Shown: positions 43,754-52,554 of the stretch, piece by piece
How positions within the stretch are numbered: the stretch's first letter is position 1
Layout of the letters: each line of letters starts with the position of its first letter
Program-made: the position numbers and the translations under genes
The notes under the pieces: model-generated
Seen by the model: the letters and a program-made list of their open reading frames with translations, nothing else
Told to the model about the DNA's origin: nothing
The model's database searches: none
Assembly (NCBI GenBank): GCA_002163155.1
Contig: MAAO01000011.1
Location: 102,271 to 166,270 of the forward strand
Direction: 5' to 3'
Length of the DNA stretch: 64,000 bases
DNA from: Halobacteriovorax marinus
Lineage (GTDB): Bacteria > Bdellovibrionota > Bacteriovoracia > Bacteriovoracales > Bacteriovoracaceae

Positions 43754-44281
43754 ATGATTGATATTAAACAAATTCACCATGTGGCCTACCGCTGCAAAGA
43801 CGCTAAAGAAACAGTAGATTTCTATAGAGAAAAACTCAATATGGAACTACTAGTCTGTATAGCTGAAGATAAGGTCCCTTCTACCCAGGAGCCAAATCCC
43901 TATATGCATGTATTCTTAGATGCCGGAGCAGGAAATATACTAGCATTCTTTGAAATCACTGGCGCCAAGGAAATGAGCCGAGATTTAAACACTCCGGAAT
44001 GGGTGCAACATATTGCTTTTCGTTTAGATAATGAAGAAGAATTACTCGATGCAAAAAAAGAATTAGAAAGCAAGGGAGTAGAAGTGCTAGGGATTACGGA
44101 GCATGGCATAATTAGATCCATTTACTTCTTTGATCCAAATGGTCATAGGCTTGAATTAACTTGTGTCACAGGATCGGACAAGCAAATGAAAATGCTAAAA
44201 GATATAGCACCTGAAATGCTTGAAGAGTGGAGCAAAACGAAGAGACCACCAAAACAAGCGGCCTGGCTACACGAAGACTAA
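43754..44281 (+). CDS. Glyoxalase/VOC-fold dioxygenase-like enzyme
   Basis: 175 aa. One VOC domain pair: His in IHHVAYRCKD, His in WVQHIAF and Glu in RLELTC are the likely metal ligands. GGGGAT before the ATG. It could be an extradiol dioxygenase or lyase that acts on aromatic compounds, given hpd next to it, but substrate is unknown. Confidence 0.8.
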   Translation: MIDIKQIHHVAYRCKDAKETVDFYREKLNMELLVCIAEDKVPSTQEPNPYMHVFLDAGAGNILAFFEITGAKEMSRDLNTPEWVQHIAFRLDNEEELLDAKKELESKGVEVLGITEHGIIRSIYFFDPNGHRLELTCVTGSDKQMKMLKDIAPEMLEEWSKTKRPPKQAAWLHED

Positions 44282-44303
44282 CCTAGAACAATTTAGAAAC
44301 GAT

Positions 44304-44328
44304 AGTGGTGATGAGTGACCATCACCAC
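44304..44328. terminator. Hairpin between convergent genes
   Basis: GTGGTGAT (44305-44312) pairs perfectly with ATCACCAC (44321-44328). It lies between the VOC gene and the dsbA-like gene and probably terminates both, although neither side has a full T-run. Confidence 0.6.
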
Positions 44329-44337
44329 ACTTTGAAT

Positions 44338-44982
44338 TTACTTAAGTTCAGCTTCTATAAGATCTTTTAAATAACTATAACCAAACTTCTTAAGAGGTTT
44401 ACCATTTACAAAGAATGAAGGCGTCGCTCTCACTCCTAAAGTTCTTCCATCAGCAAGGTCTTGTTCAATTATTTTTACAAAAGACGGATCATTCATATCT
44501 CTCTTTATCTGTTCAACATCTACTCCCACTTCAGGAAGAAAAGTCCAAACTAATTCAGGCCGAGGGTTATGATGACTCCCCCACTTTGGCTGATATTTAA
44601 ATAGAGTCTCAAGCGCCTCCCAATACTTACCTTGCTTACGAGAAGCTTCTAGGATTTTAATCACAAATTTTGAATTCGTATGAAAGGGCATATATCTAAC
44701 GACTAGTTTAATTTTCCCTGGGTATTCACTCATTAATTTCTTCACGTAAGGATAGAACATGCGACAACTCTCACATTCAGGATCTAAGAATTCTACCAAG
44801 TGAATTTCTGCATCATCACTACCAAGAGTTGGAGAATAATCTCTAATGAAAGTTTCCACATTATCGCTAGCGAGAAAACTCATCTTCTTGTCCATTTGAT
44901 TTTTGTAAATACTCGCCGCTAGTGCAAAAACCACCATCATAACAAAGACACTTACTCCTACAATTACTTTCTTATTTTTCAT
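44338..44982 (-). CDS. DsbA-like thiol oxidoreductase
   Basis: 214 aa. N-terminal membrane anchor (residues 5-23), then a thioredoxin fold with active-site Cys70-Glu-Ser-Cys73 and cis-Pro in VRATPSFFVNG. BdbD/DsbA-like; oxidises disulfides in exported proteins, fitting the many Cys-rich exported proteins in this window. Overlaps the upstream dsbB-like gene by 11 nt, so the pair is coupled. Confidence 0.9.
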   Translation of the reverse strand: MKNKKVIVGVSVFVMMVVFALAASIYKNQMDKKMSFLASDNVETFIRDYSPTLGSDDAEIHLVEFLDPECESCRMFYPYVKKLMSEYPGKIKLVVRYMPFHTNSKFVIKILEASRKQGKYWEALETLFKYQPKWGSHHNPRPELVWTFLPEVGVDVEQIKRDMNDPSFVKIIEQDLADGRTLGVRATPSFFVNGKPLKKFGYSYLKDLIEAELK

Positions 44983-45409
44983 AATTTCTCTTCCTACTTA
45001 AAATGATCATTAACGTGAAAATTATAGCAAAGGCCACGAATGATAGAAATGGTATTGTTATAAACCCTAACCACTCAATATAAATCCCAGAACACGGAAT
45101 CCCTTCTAAACAGGGCGCCATAGTTTCTGGAATAATTTCGAGTTGTAGTAGATTATGATAAATCGATATAATCAGTCCTATAAAGGCAAAAGGAGCTGCA
45201 TACTTGTAAACTAATTTATCCAAGGGAAAAAGTCCCACTAAGAGTATGAACACAAGTGGGTACATGAAGATCCTCTGGTACCAACATAGAGAACAGGGAG
45301 GAAATTCAGCGATCTCACTAAAGAATAAGCTACCAAGAGTTGCCGTTGCAGCCGTTATCCAACTTGCAAAAATAAACATCCATTGAGTTTCTGAATTGTC
45401 TTTATCCAT
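44972..45409 (-). CDS. DsbB/BdbC-type quinone-linked oxidoreductase
   Basis: 145 aa, four TM helices. Cys39-x2-Cys42 (PPCSLCWYQR) and Cys100/Cys106 (APCLEGIPCSG) are the two redox pairs that pass electrons from DsbA to the quinone pool (menaquinone here). First gene of the dsbB-dsbA pair. Confidence 0.92.
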   Translation of the reverse strand: MDKDNSETQWMFIFASWITAATATLGSLFFSEIAEFPPCSLCWYQRIFMYPLVFILLVGLFPLDKLVYKYAAPFAFIGLIISIYHNLLQLEIIPETMAPCLEGIPCSGIYIEWLGFITIPFLSFVAFAIIFTLMIILSRKRNYEK

Positions 45410-45548
45410 AATAGAAAAACCAGTTATTACTAATAGCTCATCATAGATATTGTCGTGGAATTAGTCTAGGGCAAAAGAAGTTAATATGATTTGAATTCCC
45501 CCCCTGTGGAAACACTAAACTAGCGCTCCGCAAGGGGTTAAAGATATT

Positions 45549-46502
45549 TTACTTAATAGTGATTTCTCTAGAGTGACTAAGTTTAGGAATATCCGAACGA
45601 TTAATCACTTCATCAATATTTTTTCTGAGACGAATTGTTACCGTGATCTCATGTTTCTTCCCAAATTTCATTTTTGGTAATAATTCAGCAAGATCTATTC
45701 TCACACGGGCCCTCGAATCATTGAGAGATTGCTTAGTGTATTCAGCAACATTTAACACACGATTCATGAGTACTGGATCAGAACCAAATTTCTTTCTCTT
45801 GACCTTAAGGCGAATCTCTAGAGGATCAGCAGAAGTAAAGTCTCCCATTTCAAAATAGAGCTCTTCCCCACTCACATTCATTTGCGTAATGCCATGGAGA
45901 ACTGGAGTAAAGTTTCCAGCAATTTCTTCTAGGCGCATATTATAAGAAATATCAAGACTTCTACGCTCACCAGCACCAGTCAAACGTCTCGATTGTCTCG
46001 CATAGATGAGGAATTTTCCACTTGTAGTTTCACGTAAGTAATCACTGTCACCGGTAATACCAAAGACAAAATTCTCTAGCGGAGCTACAGAGCTATCTTG
46101 ATTGTGTTCGAAGTTGAAATGAACATTAGTGTCTACAAAGTAATCAAAGACCTCAAAAGGAATCGTCACACGCTCATAACAAGTATAAGCTTCTCTGCGG
46201 TAAATTGGATAGGACCTACAAACTCTACGGTCTTCATAATAACAAACTCGCCTTCCACGATTATTAATACGACAAACGGGAACTTGTTCCCAGTGACACC
46301 TTCTATCATGCCCTACCAAAACTTGACGGTAACAAGTCTTCGCTCTCTGCTCGTAGCGATACTCTGTATGAGTCTTCTCTGTACTAAGCTCAAAGCTTTG
46401 ATTATTTTGATCACCCGAATAAGTGAAAGACAGATAATCGTCTGTCGACGCACTAGCAAAAATCGAAAAAGAAAAAGCTAGTAAGAGAATGAATCCTTTC
46501 AT
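45549..46502 (-). CDS. Exported Cys/Arg/Tyr-rich protein, unknown
   Basis: 317 aa with a signal peptide ending SASA. Residues about 55-115 hold six Cys in a Arg/Tyr-rich segment (KTCYRQV, RRCHWEQ, PVCRINN, RRVCYYED, RRVCRSY, AYTCYER). The C-terminal 190 residues look like beta-sandwich repeats (VKRKKFGSDPV, EITVTIRLRK). Probably secreted with disulfides; no family recognised. Confidence 0.7.
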   Translation of the reverse strand: MKGFILLLAFSFSIFASASTDDYLSFTYSGDQNNQSFELSTEKTHTEYRYEQRAKTCYRQVLVGHDRRCHWEQVPVCRINNRGRRVCYYEDRRVCRSYPIYRREAYTCYERVTIPFEVFDYFVDTNVHFNFEHNQDSSVAPLENFVFGITGDSDYLRETTSGKFLIYARQSRRLTGAGERRSLDISYNMRLEEIAGNFTPVLHGITQMNVSGEELYFEMGDFTSADPLEIRLKVKRKKFGSDPVLMNRVLNVAEYTKQSLNDSRARVRIDLAELLPKMKFGKKHEITVTIRLRKNIDEVINRSDIPKLSHSREITIK

Positions 46503-46684
46503 TAAAACCTCATAGTAGTATTATAAATATTTTATCACTAATAATTTCAAGGGCTGCGTCTTTCGTCAATTAATATTGCATGAAAGATAGAGAATGATTG
46601 TTTTGTTATCATTTATGAAAGAGTTCATGGCTAAGTATGATAAAATAATTTTATCAATTTCCAAGCTTAAGATAAGGTTACATT

Positions 46685-47269
46685 ATGGAATTCAATATAA
46701 AATTTTTAAAACTCTCGCCGAAGTAGGAAGTTTTACAAAAACAGCGAAAATTTTCTATCAATTTCTTCTACACACCAAATACCACCATTGAAAAAGAATC
46801 ACTGAATGGAGAACTAGATATGGGATTCATGTCTACGGCGCCAAAAGATTCTTCTCTAAAAGCGACTGCTATTGATAAAGAAAAGTTCTGTCTAGTAGTT
46901 CCAGTAAATTTAAAGGATTGTTCCTTCGTGGGGATGAGTGAAATTGGATTTATTTATCACCCAGACGGTCTCAGCATGGCCCATGAGGTGTTTTCCCTTA
47001 ACTACCCATCTGTTTATAAAGGAATGGATAAAATTAAGGTCAGCGGATCTATTAATCAAATTACACGTATCCTAGAGCCCGTTGCTCAGGGAATAGGTTT
47101 TACAGTACTGCCAGAGTTTGCTTGTAGAGATTTTTCAAAACAGAAGAGATTAAAGTATATTCCGCTTAAAAAGAATATAATCAGTACCATCTTTGCTGTA
47201 AGTAAGAAGTACCGTAACCTCCCTAAGAGGTGTGACGAAATCCTTCAGTCATTCTTAGATCATAATTAA
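46685..47269 (+). pseudogene. LysR-type regulator, frameshifted and deleted
   Basis: The LysR start MEFNIKFLK (46685, AAGG upstream) continues only in the minus-one frame as TLAEVGSFTKTAKIFYQ, first part of the winged helix. The match then jumps to FFYTPNTTIEKESLNGELDM (46763 on, original frame) and on to the substrate domain and end SFLDHN at 47269. One A is missing near 46709, and about 100 codons (rest of HTH, linker) are gone. The remaining 150-codon frame from 46820 cannot bind DNA by itself. Confidence 0.8.
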
Positions 47270-47622
47270 AGGTTTAATAGGAAAGTTTTAATTTGTGCGT
47301 GAGTTTCATGAGAAATTTCAGCGATAGGACTATTCATTAGAATATTCCCCTGTCCATCAATTTGAAACTTTGCGAATTTTTCATCGAAGCGAAGCTCTGC
47401 ATTTTCAAAGACCCTAATATTCATTTTATTGCCATTAATAAGTTCATCATCCATGCTAGAGAATTTTAATCTGCTAATCTCACCAGTAGCTTTTGGAACC
47501 ATAAGCCAATGAAAGATTTTATCTACAGGAAAACCTTCAGGTAATTCATTTATTTTAACTTCAACTAATAATATATTTTCGTTCATGAAATAGAAGAGTG
47601 GAGTGTAATTTGTCGTAGTCAT
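47266..47622 (-). CDS. Small protein, unknown
   Basis: 118 aa, cytoplasmic, acidic (VEVKINELPEGFPVDKIFHW). AAGGA before the ATG. The stop overlaps the end of the LysR pseudogene by 4 nt, convergent. No family recognised. Confidence 0.6.
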   Translation of the reverse strand: MTTTNYTPLFYFMNENILLVEVKINELPEGFPVDKIFHWLMVPKATGEISRLKFSSMDDELINGNKMNIRVFENAELRFDEKFAKFQIDGQGNILMNSPIAEISHETHAQIKTFLLNL

Positions 47623-47698
47623 AAATGGTCCTTAAAAGTTTAAACACATTAAGGCTACTCTTAATAATTCAATTTTTCTAGAAAAAACCCTTTTCGTT

Positions 47699-48079
47699 CT
47701 ATATTTTTGAAATTATATGAAATTCAGAAAAAACGTCTTTTAAGAAATTAATGGATACAGGCTTATCCAAAAAGTAGCTGGCACCACAACTTAACACTTC
47801 CTCTCTAATTTTATCATTACCTGACGCTGAAACAACAACCACAGGAATTTGGTGAAACTTTTCATTATCTTTTATTATGGTAAGTACTTCATGCCCTAAG
47901 AGGTCAGGTAAAAAATAATCGAGAATAATCATGTCATAATCTTCTCTATTTAAAAGAGAAAGAGCATGCATACCTGAAAAAGAGAACTCAGTAATTAAGT
48001 GCTCCTCCCTCAGTAGCTGAGTAATTAGAATCTGAAATACTGGATCACTATCAATGATCAAAACCGATTTCTTTTTCAA
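47699..48079 (-). CDS. Stand-alone response-regulator receiver
   Basis: 126 aa, receiver domain only. Phosphorylation site Asp54 (IILDYFLPD), acidic pair Asp10/Asp12 (IDSD), Ser in VVVSASG, and Lys106 (LDKPV). No output domain: a phosphorelay or CheY-like protein. No kinase adjoins it. Confidence 0.9.
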   Translation of the reverse strand: MKKKSVLIIDSDPVFQILITQLLREEHLITEFSFSGMHALSLLNREDYDMIILDYFLPDLLGHEVLTIIKDNEKFHQIPVVVVSASGNDKIREEVLSCGASYFLDKPVSINFLKDVFSEFHIISKI

Positions 48080-48515
48080 AACGATCCCTCTCTGTTATTC
48101 AATTATATGATTAAGACACTTATCTCTCTACGCCAAAGCTGGAACCCCTAGCATAGGAACTTCCTTAAAAATCATGGGCCATATGTCCCAACAAGAAATT
48201 CCATACAAATACAATCCATTTCACAACCTTAAGATAAGATTAAAAGATTAAGATATTGATGGTTTGAGCTGCATTACATTCACAAAAAAAAGACACATTC
48301 CGATGATAATTAAAACACGCAAGATAAAAAAGTTATCCATTAACTAATGCCTTTTTTACAAAGAGCACTTAAATAAATGTATTTATTAATGAGTACTTTT
48401 AGTTGGCTAAAAGTATTTAAGGTCATTTATCTTGCTAAAAAATAGAAATAGAAAAATGCCAACTTTGACGTTCATATTAATTTGTTTTTTGTATATATTT
48501 AATTAAGGCTTTAAT
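48080..48515. other. Divergent non-coding region
   Basis: 436 nt between a receiver gene (minus) and a PAS-HTH regulator gene (plus). It is very AT-rich. It holds the hairpin at 48394-48415, the inverted repeat AATAAAT-GT-ATTTATT (48372-48387) and otherwise no gene I can support. Confidence 0.5.
48394..48415. promoter_or_regulatory. Perfect 9-bp hairpin/inverted repeat
   Basis: TACTTTTAG-TTGG-CTAAAAGTA is exactly self-complementary over 18 of 22 bases. Seven nt upstream is a second perfect inverted repeat (48372-48387). No T-run, so not a terminator. A regulator site for the adjacent PAS-HTH protein is a reasonable guess. Confidence 0.45.
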
Positions 48516-49136
48516 ATGATTGATAATTTTGAAAATTTATATAAGACACTTCCAGTGATGATGCACTCCATTGACAGTCATGGCATTTTAGTCAAAGTTA
48601 ATGATATGTGGCTTAACGTCATGGGTTATAAAGAGCATGAAGTCATAGGAAAGAGATCAACTTATTTCTTAACAGATGAATCACAGATTTATGCAAAGGA
48701 AACAGTTCTTCCAAAATTCTTTGAAACAGGAGAATGTAAGAATATATCCTATCAATTTGTTAAGAAAAATAATGATATTATCGATGTACTTTTATCGGCT
48801 ACATCTGTATACGATGAAAAAGGCACACTTCATAAATCAGTCGCCGTCATAAGAAATATTACCGAAATTAAAAATTTACTCATTCAGATTTTAAAAATGG
48901 AAGATGATGAGCAACTCTTAAACCAAGAAGATATTCCCTATCATACTATGTCTCCAAGAAAAAAACTTTATGATCTGCGAATTGAAAAGAAACTTAGTCA
49001 AGATGAGATGGCAGAGATACTTAACCTTTCCTACAGAACATATCAAAGAATAGAATACGGTCAAAGTCCACTTACTGCGGAACTCATAATTACCATAGCA
49101 AAAACTTTTAAATTCTCTCCCCATTACTTTTTTTAA
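48516..49136 (+). CDS. PAS-domain/XRE-type helix-turn-helix regulator
   Basis: 206 aa. Residues about 5-115 form a PAS domain (FENLYKTLPVMMHSIDSHG, GYKEHEVIGKRS). Residues about 148-205 form a Cro/CI-type HTH (LRIEKKLSQDEMAEILNLS, YQRIEYGQSPL). It may sense redox, light or a ligand and regulate nearby genes, perhaps through the palindromes upstream. AAGG before the ATG. Confidence 0.85.
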   Translation: MIDNFENLYKTLPVMMHSIDSHGILVKVNDMWLNVMGYKEHEVIGKRSTYFLTDESQIYAKETVLPKFFETGECKNISYQFVKKNNDIIDVLLSATSVYDEKGTLHKSVAVIRNITEIKNLLIQILKMEDDEQLLNQEDIPYHTMSPRKKLYDLRIEKKLSQDEMAEILNLSYRTYQRIEYGQSPLTAELIITIAKTFKFSPHYFF

Positions 49137-49189
49137 GTAGCGACAACTCTGGCGTAGCAGAGTGATTTTCTTTAAAATATACTCACCAC

Positions 49190-49573
49190 ATGAATAATAA
49201 TCATTTACTAGAAATTTTAATAGTCGAAGACAATCTCTCAATTAGAGAACTTATTAACGCTATTCTCAACAAGAATAACTTTAGAACAAATTATGCTGAC
49301 AATGGAAGCACCGCTCTTTCTATTTTAAAAGAAAAAGACATTGACCTAGTAATTTCCGATATCAATATGCCTGTGATGGGAGGAATTGAGCTACTAGATT
49401 GTATTAAAGATAACTTCTCTAATCCACACCCTGTCATTTTTGTTTCAGGAGATCCAAACTATGAAGAACTTGCTCTAAAGAAAGGAGCTATTAAGTTTTA
49501 TACAAAACCCTTTCCCATTACAGAATTATTAACTTTTATAGAATCTCACTTTGAAGAAAAACTCTTAGTATAA
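49190..49573 (+). CDS. Stand-alone response-regulator receiver
   Basis: 127 aa, receiver only. Asp57 in VISDINMPVMGG is the phosphorylation site; acidic pair Glu13/Asp14 (IVEDN), Ser86 and Lys106 (YTKPF) are present. It follows the PAS-HTH gene by 53 nt, so they may form a signalling pair. Converges with the RNase Z fusion, 1 nt apart. Confidence 0.9.
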   Translation: MNNNHLLEILIVEDNLSIRELINAILNKNNFRTNYADNGSTALSILKEKDIDLVISDINMPVMGGIELLDCIKDNFSNPHPVIFVSGDPNYEELALKKGAIKFYTKPFPITELLTFIESHFEEKLLV

Positions 49574-49574
49574 A

Positions 49575-51071
49575 TTATAATTTTGAAATAAAGTCATGCA
49601 TTCGATGATAGTGCGATCCTCGCCAATAAATCTTATGACAATTCAAGCAAGTAGAAAAATGATCATTTAAACTATAAACTTTTTCTGGAACTTGATTTTC
49701 AATAGACTCCTTAGAAATCTTTGTAAGAATAGTATTGCATTCGATACACCTAGACAGTGGTATAGCTTTTCCCGAAAGACCTAATTCGTTTACCAAGTAC
49801 TTTATCTGTTCATTCATAGGACAATCTTTTAATGTGATGACTAAGTTCTCTCTAAGGTCCTTTAAGAGCTTTCTATTTCTCGTTAATATAATACGTTCTT
49901 CTTTCTTTGCCCTTTTCATAATTTTTTCAATATCGTACGGGTTATTTGAATAAATCACATCAAACCCAAGAATCCTCATATTCTTTGCTAGTTTTCCAAG
50001 CCCAGATTCGAGAGCAAACTTAACTTGCTCTAGATCATAGTCACTCAATTTAGGAGTTGTGTACTCTTCTTTTTCTTCAATTTTCATATAGCTCACTTCA
50101 TCTATATTTAACTGGCTAACAGTTCCATCAAAATCTAAAATGAATTCATCAAAGTCTTTAGCAAGGAAGAGGTTTTCTCGAAAGTTATCTCGAGCTTCAG
50201 AATAGATGGCATTAATTGAGTTAGTGCCATCTCTATCATTATCACGAAACCGCACGCTAAAATGAGTAAGAATTAAATTCTTAAGATGTGTCGCCCTGGC
50301 CACGCTCGCCACAGATTTTGCGGTACTATGTTTCAACTCAACAGGTATGGAGTTTTTAACTTGTTCTGTATAGGTGGCCTCATGAACCCATAATTGGCAA
50401 CCTATTAGGTGTTCCAGCAATAATTCAGGTTGATCGTTGTCTCCACTTATTATAAGTTTTCTACCTTTACGTTTAGGGCCTATGAGTTCACAGGCCTTGA
50501 TAACTCTCCCATTCTCTAAGGTCACAGACTCTCCCCTTTTAAGCTTAGAAAGTTCAGGCCCTACAGGAATTCCAAATGCTTTTGCCTTTTCAATGTCTAA
50601 TTTTCCTTCCCGTTGCTTCTCTTCAATGACGTAGGCAAAACAAGTGACATTATGAGAGAGAGGGACAGCTGTTACAGTCTCCTCCTCAAAAGAAAAACTC
50701 TCTCCCTGCTCTTTAATTTCATGAATATTTATATCAAAGGTGATGTGAGATTCACTAATGCGCAGGCAAGTTCTAACATATTCGTTTATGCCTTTTGGAC
50801 CGTAGATTGCCAGTGGACTTTCGGACCCTTCCATATTTCTAGAATTAATGATTCCTGCGAGACCATAGATATGATCTCCGTGCAGGTGAGTAATGAATAT
50901 TCTTTTTAAACGATAGAGAGTTAGTGATGTGTAGTGTATTTGATGTTGAGTACTCTCGCCACAATCAAATAAACTCCAATATGAGGACTGTATCCTTCTG
51001 AGGGCGAGTCCTGTGACATTTCTTGTCCTAGTGGGAGATCCCGCAGAGGTTCCCAGGAAAGTTAGTTTCAT
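49575..51071 (-). CDS. rnz: RNase Z fused to a Mut7-C (PIN-like) domain
   Basis: 498 aa. Residues 1 to about 320 are tRNase Z: HLHGDH (62-67), His140, Asp in ISGDND, His248, His270 and an exosite arm with GPKRKGRK (199-206). It trims tRNA 3' ends. Residues about 350-498 are a Mut7-C RNase domain: GLGKLAKNMRILGFD, RIILTRNRKLL, a zinc ribbon with Cys442, 445, 475, 478 (RCIECN, CLNCHK) and YWRGSH at the end. In the Mut7-C part, the first Asp is Glu355 and the Asp of LTRD is Asn399. AAAGGA before ATG. The linker (320-350) is acidic and disordered. Confidence 0.92.
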   Translation of the reverse strand: MKLTFLGTSAGSPTRTRNVTGLALRRIQSSYWSLFDCGESTQHQIHYTSLTLYRLKRIFITHLHGDHIYGLAGIINSRNMEGSESPLAIYGPKGINEYVRTCLRISESHITFDINIHEIKEQGESFSFEEETVTAVPLSHNVTCFAYVIEEKQREGKLDIEKAKAFGIPVGPELSKLKRGESVTLENGRVIKACELIGPKRKGRKLIISGDNDQPELLLEHLIGCQLWVHEATYTEQVKNSIPVELKHSTAKSVASVARATHLKNLILTHFSVRFRDNDRDGTNSINAIYSEARDNFRENLFLAKDFDEFILDFDGTVSQLNIDEVSYMKIEEKEEYTTPKLSDYDLEQVKFALESGLGKLAKNMRILGFDVIYSNNPYDIEKIMKRAKKEERIILTRNRKLLKDLRENLVITLKDCPMNEQIKYLVNELGLSGKAIPLSRCIECNTILTKISKESIENQVPEKVYSLNDHFSTCLNCHKIYWRGSHYHRMHDFISKL

Positions 51072-51127
51072 GAGTTGGTCCTTTCAGACCATTATATCAC
51101 TAACAATTCCTAGAAAAGTGAAGATTC

Positions 51128-52456
51128 CTATGCTGTAACAATCCTAACTTGAGTAAACATACGGTGTCCGGCCACTGAACCATGGAAGTTATAGCCACTT
51201 TGACCTGCGCCAATCCAAGGACTTCCTTTTACACCACCACAGCTTTTGTTTATTCCCACCATACCGGCCTTAAGCCTTCTAGCAGTTTGTTTCGCAAGCT
51301 CTTTATCATTACCAAAGATAACTGAACCTAGTGCGTATTCACCTTCATTCGCTAGCGCTACTGCATGATCAAGATCTTTAACCTTTGTCACACAAGCAAC
51401 AGGACCAAAAGTTTCATTAATCATAATATCCATATCATTTGAGACATTTGTCAAAACTACTGGAGAAAGAAAGTTCGATTCATCTTTACTAGGATCTCCT
51501 AGTAACATTGTTGCACCTTTTTTCATTGCATCTTCTATTTGAGCTAAGACGTGACTTTTTTGTGTCTTATTTATAAGCGAACTCACTTCAAGAGTTTTTG
51601 CCCTTTCAATTAATTTTTCTACTAAGTTGTCGTGATTTTTCTCTGTCACTAAAATCTTTTCTGTGGAAACACAGACTTGACCACAATTTCTAAAACTATT
51701 ATTCGTGGCAAACTTTGAAGCGGCATCAAGATCTACATCATCCATAATGATTAGAGCATCTTTTCCACCAAGTTCTAAAATGACACGTTTTAAATCTTTA
51801 GCGCCAGTTTCTAAAATACTTTTTCCCGTTCTCTGAGATCCTGTAAATGTAATTAGCTGAACATTTGATTCAACTAAGGCCTTCCCTTGAACACCAGCAC
51901 CTACAACAACCTGTAAGACATCTTTTGGTAAGAATTCATTTAAATACTTGGCATAAGCAATACCAATAAGAGTCACTTCTTCACTAGGCTTAAAAACTAT
52001 AGTATTTCCGGCCATAAGAGATGGCATCATAAGAGTGTGTGGCATTCCCATAGGAAAGTTCCAAGGAGTGATACTGGCACAAACACCAAGAGCATCAAAG
52101 TAAGTTGTCGTCTCCATTTCACCAACAGAGTTAACTTCAGGAACAAGGGCCGCTTTGACTTCACCAATCATATTTTCAAGTCCATTGGCATAGGCCTTAA
52201 TTTCGCCAATCGCCTCTGGCATTGTCTTACCCATTTCTTCATGAATAAGCTTTGCAAACCCGTCAAGGTCAGCAGAGATGAGTTTATAGGCCCTACGAAT
52301 AAAGTCACATCTCTCATCAATTGTTAACTGACTCCACTTACCTTGTGCCACATGAGATTTTTCTACTATAGTGTGAATTTCTGAAGTTGAAGTGACAGTC
52401 AACTCTTCCATCACTTCACCAGTTCTTGCATTTAGGCACTTTAATTTATCACTCAT
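51128..52456 (-). CDS. NAD(P)-dependent aldehyde dehydrogenase
   Basis: 442 aa, ALDH superfamily, succinate-semialdehyde-dehydrogenase-like. Catalytic Glu in ILELGGKDALI, Cys in NCGQVCVSTEK, and ETFGPVACV block. PWNFPMGM is the family N-terminal motif. Shorter than usual (about 455-480) by its N- and C-termini. Substrate unknown. Confidence 0.92.
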   Translation of the reverse strand: MSDKLKCLNARTGEVMEELTVTSTSEIHTIVEKSHVAQGKWSQLTIDERCDFIRRAYKLISADLDGFAKLIHEEMGKTMPEAIGEIKAYANGLENMIGEVKAALVPEVNSVGEMETTTYFDALGVCASITPWNFPMGMPHTLMMPSLMAGNTIVFKPSEEVTLIGIAYAKYLNEFLPKDVLQVVVGAGVQGKALVESNVQLITFTGSQRTGKSILETGAKDLKRVILELGGKDALIIMDDVDLDAASKFATNNSFRNCGQVCVSTEKILVTEKNHDNLVEKLIERAKTLEVSSLINKTQKSHVLAQIEDAMKKGATMLLGDPSKDESNFLSPVVLTNVSNDMDIMINETFGPVACVTKVKDLDHAVALANEGEYALGSVIFGNDKELAKQTARRLKAGMVGINKSCGGVKGSPWIGAGQSGYNFHGSVAGHRMFTQVRIVTA

Positions 52457-52554
52457 ATCATTTCCTACTCTTTTTATATGTTATTCATTATTTTAGTGAT
52501 GAGATTATAGGGCCAGAGAAAGAAAAATGTAAGTAATAAATGCATGAACATTGC

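Noticed and set aside
47673-47686. TTTTTCTAGAAAAA palindrome as terminator
   Set aside because: Pure A/T stem with no loop room or T-run in a useful direction; probably chance in AT-rich DNA.
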